From Holophagaceae bacterium (GTDB lineage: Bacteria; Acidobacteriota; Holophagae; Holophagales; Holophagaceae), in the NCBI GenBank assembly GCA_003158505.1, contig PMJK01000078.1:308-8885 (forward strand): a stretch of DNA of 8,578 nucleotides, in the 5' to 3' direction. The stretch's first letter is position 1, and each line of letters opens with the position of its first letter. Positions 5,614 through 8,578 of this stretch are shown one piece after another. The notes below the pieces were generated by a model that saw only the letters and a list, made by a program, of their open reading frames with translations, was not told where the DNA came from and did not search any database. The position numbers were made by a program, and so were the translations under genes.

Positions 5614-6702
5614 ATGCAAGATGCCACGCCGAATTTCCGAGATGCGCTCATCCTTACCGGGGGTGGCACGGGGGGACATTTCTTTCCTGCCATCGCCCTG
5701 GCGGAGGGTGCCCGCGCGAGGTGGCCGGGCCGTCAGATCTGTTTCGTCGGCGCGCGACGGGGCATCGAGGCCCGTGAGCTTCCGGCGGGCCCATGGCCCC
5801 ATCTGCTGGTGGACGCCGAAGGTTTGGTTGGCCGTTCACCGCTCCACCTGGCGCGGTCCGGATGGAAACTCTGGCGCGCAGTCTCCCTCCTGAAAACCCT
5901 CTGGCGCCGGGATCGGCCCTGGGCTGTCATCGGCACCGGTGGTTATGGCGCTGCGCCAGCCCTGCTGGCGGCCCGGGATCTGAAGATCCCCTACTTCCTG
6001 CATGAGAGCAACGCGGCCCCCGGGGCGCTCGTGAAGCTGGTGGCGCCAAAGGCACGGCGCATATGGTGCGGGATGGAAGCCGCGCGATCCATGCTGCCCG
6101 GGACCGATTGTCGAGTGGTGGGGACCCCCGTACGACAGGCCTTCCTCCGTGATTTCCGGCCCGCCGGGGCCCTGCGGCCACCCTTCCAGTTGCTGGTTCT
6201 GGGGGGCAGCGGCGGGGCTCGCGCCATCAACGAGGCCATGCTGGAACTCGCCCCCGCCTTGCTGGATCGAATGCCCGAATGGCAGATCTTCCACCAAGCG
6301 GGTTCGGCGGAATTGGAGCGGCTTAAGGACCGGCCTCGTCACCCGCGCCACGCGATGGTCTCCTTTATCGCCCGCATGGATGAGGCCATGGAATCGGCCA
6401 GCCTCGTGGTGAGCCGGGCCGGGGCAAGCACCTGTGCCGAGCTGAAGGCCGCCGGGCGTGGAGCGATCCTGGTGCCGCTGCCCACCAGCGCCAACGGGCA
6501 TCAGCGCATGAATGCCGTGGCCATGGCCGCGGAAGGACGGGCCACCGTCATCGACCAGGCGGCGGATTTGGCCTTCCGCCTGGAGGCGATCCTGCTGCCG
6601 CTGGTGGGTGATCTCAAAAACCGACAATCGTTGTCTAAAGCCCCAGAGCCCAACCGGGCCGTGGAACTCTGCCTGGACGACTTGGCGCGTTATTTCGGCT
6701 GA
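5614..6702 (+). CDS. murG: UDP-GlcNAc:undecaprenyl-PP-MurNAc-pentapeptide GlcNAc transferase
   Basis: MurG is the peripheral membrane GT-B enzyme on the cytoplasmic face that converts lipid I to lipid II, the last cytoplasmic step of peptidoglycan precursor synthesis. The 362-aa length is typical. The N-domain shows GGTGGHFFPAIALAE (17-31), GTGGYGAAPALLAA (107-120) and HESNAAPG (130-137). The C-domain shows GGSGGARAIN (197-206) and the UDP-GlcNAc-binding stretch SRAGASTCAELKAAG (267-281), LVPLP (286-290), GHQRMNA (295-301). All signature regions are intact. Known homologues read HEQN and GGSQGA where this protein has HESN and GGSGGA, which are tolerated changes. The gene is not within a division/cell-wall (dcw) cluster here: neighbours are etfBA and tat genes. 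Its 3' end overlaps that of tatC by 13 nt. A second murG elsewhere in the genome cannot be excluded. Confidence 0.93.
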   Translation: MQDATPNFRDALILTGGGTGGHFFPAIALAEGARARWPGRQICFVGARRGIEARELPAGPWPHLLVDAEGLVGRSPLHLARSGWKLWRAVSLLKTLWRRDRPWAVIGTGGYGAAPALLAARDLKIPYFLHESNAAPGALVKLVAPKARRIWCGMEAARSMLPGTDCRVVGTPVRQAFLRDFRPAGALRPPFQLLVLGGSGGARAINEAMLELAPALLDRMPEWQIFHQAGSAELERLKDRPRHPRHAMVSFIARMDEAMESASLVVSRAGASTCAELKAAGRGAILVPLPTSANGHQRMNAVAMAAEGRATVIDQAADLAFRLEAILLPLVGDLKNRQSLSKAPEPNRAVELCLDDLARYFG

Positions 6703-7490
6703 CGGGGCTCGGCAATCCAGGCCACGAGGATGGAGATGAAGTAGAGGCCCAGCAGCAGGACGCTGAAGAAGATGGCCGTGACGATCACGTCGCCCGGCGT
6801 GAAGAAGGCGCTGAAGATGACGATGATCAGCGTGGCGTGGCGCCAGTACTTCAGCATCCACCGGGCTGTCACAATGCGGAAGCGCGCCAGGAAATAGAAC
6901 AGCACCGGCAGCTCGAACATGATGCCGGTGATGACCACGGTCCAGATGAAGAGGTCGAGGTACTCAGAGGCGTGCAGGTTGGCCCGCAGGCCCGCGGCGG
7001 CCGCTTCCTGGAAGAGGATGTCGCCGAGGAAGCCGACGGCCTGGTAGTAGGCGAAGGCGGCGCCGCCGATGAAGCAGGCGGAGGTGATGAACACGAAGGG
7101 GATCACCAGCCGGCGTTCCCGGGGCATCAGCCCGGGCCGGATGAAGGCCCAGAGCTGATAGAAGAGGAAGGGCGCGGCAAGGAAGCCAGCCGTCCAGAGG
7201 GACAACCGCATCATGCTGAAGAAGGGCTCGGTCAGGTCCGTGAAGGCGAAGGGATGGAGCTCGGAGATAGCCTTGCCCGTCTCCTTGGCCATGGCCTTCA
7301 GGAAGGGCTGCTGGCACCAGGCCCAGAGCTTGAAGCGCAGGGACGGGATGTCGTGGTATCCGAAGGGAAACCCGTAGGTGAATGTGAAGACACTCAGCAC
7401 GATGAGCAGGGAGCGAACGATGCGCACCCGCAACTCCTGCAGGTGCTCCCAGAAACTCATCTTGTCGGGCGGCGTGCTAGGAAGCGCCAT
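6690..7490 (-). CDS. tatC: Sec-independent (Tat) translocase subunit TatC
   Basis: TatC is the polytopic inner-membrane core of the twin-arginine translocase and holds the receptor site for the signal peptide of folded substrates. The 266-aa protein has the expected six-helix pattern, with hydrophobic segments at about 25-42, 95-118, 130-152, 178-202 and 217-258 (the last being two short helices). EHLQELRVRI (15-24) is the conserved N-terminal signal-peptide-binding motif. APFLFYQLWAFIRPGL...RER (106-126) is the first-cytoplasmic-loop hallmark with the critical Glu125. AFFTPGDVI (228-236) and LLLGLYFISI (246-255) close the family pattern. I chose the ATG at 7490 (AGAGG three bases upstream); the longer open frame to 7664 encodes low-complexity Arg/Pro sequence antisense to nothing useful and overlaps tatA. 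The gene follows tatA after an intrinsic terminator. Confidence 0.95.
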   Translation of the reverse strand: MALPSTPPDKMSFWEHLQELRVRIVRSLLIVLSVFTFTYGFPFGYHDIPSLRFKLWAWCQQPFLKAMAKETGKAISELHPFAFTDLTEPFFSMMRLSLWTAGFLAAPFLFYQLWAFIRPGLMPRERRLVIPFVFITSACFIGGAAFAYYQAVGFLGDILFQEAAAAGLRANLHASEYLDLFIWTVVITGIMFELPVLFYFLARFRIVTARWMLKYWRHATLIIVIFSAFFTPGDVIVTAIFFSVLLLGLYFISILVAWIAEPRQPK

Positions 7491-7511
7491 GGTCCTCTGA
7501 GAGCGAAGCGG

Positions 7512-7544
7512 TAAAAGAGCCCGGCCTCCGGGGGGAGGCCGGGC
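7512..7544 (-). terminator. Strong intrinsic terminator between tatA and tatC
   Basis: Read on the minus strand, GCCCGGCCTCC pairs perfectly with GGAGGCCGGGC (7534-7544 with 7519-7529; 11 bp, nearly all G-C) across a four-base loop, followed at once by TCTTTTAC. This is a textbook rho-independent terminator. It lies 16 nt after the tatA stop and ends 21 nt before the tatC start, leaving no room for a new tatC promoter. Confidence 0.88.
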
Positions 7545-7560
7545 CGCGGAGTTCCAGGGA

Positions 7561-7743
7561 CTATTTCTTTTCCTTGTCGGCGGGGGTTTCCTCGCTGGCG
7601 GATTCCGTGAGTTCGCGGCTGGCTTTCTTGAACTCCTGGATGCCCTTCCCAAGGCTCTTGCCAAGTTCCGGCAGGCGGGAAGGACCGAAGAAGATCAGCA
7701 GGGCGATGCCGATCAATAGCAGATGGCCGGGTCCGAGGTTCAT
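7561..7743 (-). CDS. tatA: Sec-independent (Tat) translocase subunit TatA
   Basis: TatA is a small single-span membrane protein that oligomerises to form the Tat translocation pathway after TatC binds a twin-arginine substrate. The 60-aa protein has an N-out hydrophobic helix (LLLIGIALLIFF, 8-19), the Phe-Gly hinge FG (19-20), a short PSRLPELG, an amphipathic helix (about 23-42, GKSLGKGIQEFKKASREL) and a highly charged tail ending DKEKK. His7 stands where E. coli TatA has Gln8 and many others have Glu. The FG hinge followed by RLPELGKSLGKG identifies TatA/E rather than TatB; no TatB is seen here, so this may be a minimal TatA-TatC system or TatB is elsewhere. GGAG six bases before the ATG supports the start. 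The gene follows the AtuA-C-like gene by 11 nt. Confidence 0.93.
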   Translation of the reverse strand: MNLGPGHLLLIGIALLIFFGPSRLPELGKSLGKGIQEFKKASRELTESASEETPADKEKK

Positions 7744-7754
7744 GGGGTACTCCG

Positions 7755-8120
7755 TCAGGGGGCTGTTCGTGGTTCGGGTATCAGATCTGCCAGGGACACA
7801 TTGCCCGGTAGGTCCAGCTCCATTCTAAGCAGAGCCTGACCGTGGGTCTTTCCCTGGGCGTCGGTTTTCACGCTCTCGCTGCCGCCCCCGCCCAGGGAGT
7901 CATGCAGGATAAAGTTGATAGCCTTGAGATTAGGCACTTCAAAGCGATCGACACCGCCCTTGCAGATATCTGAAAAATGGCGTTTTACCCTTTCCGCCGT
8001 GAGTACCTGCTGGAGCAGGCGGAACCCCGCCTCTGTGTAGGCGATGACGCCCACGTTGGAGCCATCCCCCTTGTCGCCGCTGCGGGCGTGGGCGATGTCC
8101 TCGAGACGGACCCGGTTCAT
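7755..8120 (-). CDS. Stand-alone AtuA C-terminal-like (ferredoxin-fold) domain protein
   Basis: This 121-aa soluble protein matches the C-terminal small domain of AtuA/DUF1446-type proteins. The core pattern is clear: IAHARSGDKGDGSNVGVIA (9-27), LTAERVKRHF (40-49), VDRFEVPNLKAINFIL (57-72) and the glycine-rich LGGGGSESVKTDAQGKTHG (76-94). AtuA takes part in acyclic terpene (citronellol/geraniol) use in Pseudomonas, but its exact reaction is not settled, and this domain occurs widely with other metabolic genes. Here the large N-terminal partner is absent from both flanks. The start ATG overlaps the ugd stop (ATGA), with no Shine-Dalgarno of its own, so it is probably made by translational coupling. 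tatA begins 11 nt after its stop. I am confident about the family and have no basis for a specific substrate. Confidence 0.82.
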   Translation of the reverse strand: MNRVRLEDIAHARSGDKGDGSNVGVIAYTEAGFRLLQQVLTAERVKRHFSDICKGGVDRFEVPNLKAINFILHDSLGGGGSESVKTDAQGKTHGQALLRMELDLPGNVSLADLIPEPRTAP

Positions 8121-8578
8121 GGCGCGACGACCGCGCGGCGGCCGATCGAAAGATAGGTCCAGCCCTGGGCCTCCATGGCTTCAGGGCGGAACAGGTTGCG
8201 GCCGTCGAAGATGCGGCGCGCCTTGAGGGCCTTGGCCACGGCCTCCAGGTCGGCTGCGCGGTACTGGGACCATTCGGTGGAGATGAGGAGGGCATCGGCG
8301 CCTTCGCAGGCCGCCAGGGGGGTCGCCGCGTAGCGGACCTTGTCGCCGATCTTCGCCTTCACCGCATCCATGGCGGCGAAGTCGTGGACCACCACTTCGG
8401 CGCCCAGGGTCACGAGACCCTCGATCAGTTCAAGCGACATGCTTTCCCGGATATCGTCCGTGTTGGCCTTGAAAGCCAGGCCCCAGAGGGCGAAGCGCCG
8501 GCCTTTCAGGGGGGCGGGCACACCGGGCCTCACGCCGAAATGGGCCTTCACCTTCCGCAGGAGCACCTGCTTCTGGAT
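8117..8578 (-). CDS. ugd: UDP-glucose 6-dehydrogenase (C-terminal part)
   Basis: Ugd oxidises UDP-glucose to UDP-glucuronate with two NAD+, feeding capsule, exopolysaccharide or LPS sugar synthesis in the cytosol. The gene runs off the window edge, so only the last 153 residues are visible, starting at IQKQV just after the region that carries the catalytic cysteine in homologues. Diagnostic C-domain features are ALWGLAFKANTDDIRES (the GLAFKxxTDDxRxS motif), SLELIEGLVTLGAEVVVHDF, ADALLISTEWSQYR and RRIFDGRNLF. The catalytic Cys and the N-terminal NAD-binding fold cannot be checked here. A GDP-mannose or UDP-ManNAc dehydrogenase is less likely, given the TEWSQYR and DGRNLF wording. The stop overlaps the start of the next gene by four bases. 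Confidence 0.92.
   Translation of the reverse strand: MQKQVLLRKVKAHFGVRPGVPAPLKGRRFALWGLAFKANTDDIRESMSLELIEGLVTLGAEVVVHDFAAMDAVKAKIGDKVRYAATPLAACEGADALLISTEWSQYRAADLEAVAKALKARRIFDGRNLFRPEAMEAQGWTYLSIGRRAVVAP

Noticed and set aside
7491..7664. N-terminal extension of tatC to the ATG at 7664
   Set aside because: It encodes low-complexity Arg/Pro/Ser sequence, overlaps tatA in another frame and reads through the terminator hairpin. The HLxELR motif begins near the downstream ATG, as in the family.

Overview
This is a GC-rich chromosomal window from a Gram-negative (LPS-making) bacterium. LpxK, MurG, a Tat translocase and a periplasmic substrate-binding protein indicate a diderm cell envelope. 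The gene set and protein style remind me of Acidobacteriota, perhaps Holophagae (Geothrix/Holophaga-like), but that is an impression and not something the sequence proves.

Layout: (1) 1-380 (-) is the N-terminal part of a secreted branched-chain-amino-acid-type ABC substrate-binding protein. (2) 486-1514 (-) is lpxK, head to head with (3) 1538-2059 (+), a GAF-domain free methionine-(R)-sulfoxide reductase. (4) 2113-2835 (+) fuses a cyclic-nucleotide-binding domain to an FHA domain. It is followed by (5) 2872-3099 (+), a 75-aa very acidic unknown protein, and (6) 3185-3634 (+), a DUF1569/DinB-like protein. (7) 3667-5426 (-) is the etfB-etfA operon. (8) 5614-6702 (+) is murG, separated from etfB by a 187-nt divergent control region and overlapping tatC tail to tail. 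(9) 8578-6690 (-) is a run of ugd (3' part), a stand-alone AtuA-C-like protein, tatA and tatC.

Functional themes are envelope building (lpxK, murG, ugd), protein export (tatA, tatC), electron transfer from flavin dehydrogenases (etfBA), oxidative repair of free methionine sulfoxide, and one signalling protein of the cNMP+FHA type. Most of these are housekeeping genes. I see no mobile element, CRISPR array, tRNA or rRNA.

The less ordinary signals are at RNA level or in domain architecture. A textbook intrinsic terminator lies between tatA and tatC. Inverted repeats sit at both ends of the cNMP-FHA gene. A long inverted repeat lies before the DUF1569 gene. An imperfect tandem repeat with 23-bp spacing lies between etfB and murG. 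I found no convincing undescribed multi-gene system. No stretch longer than 300 bases lacks a gene.
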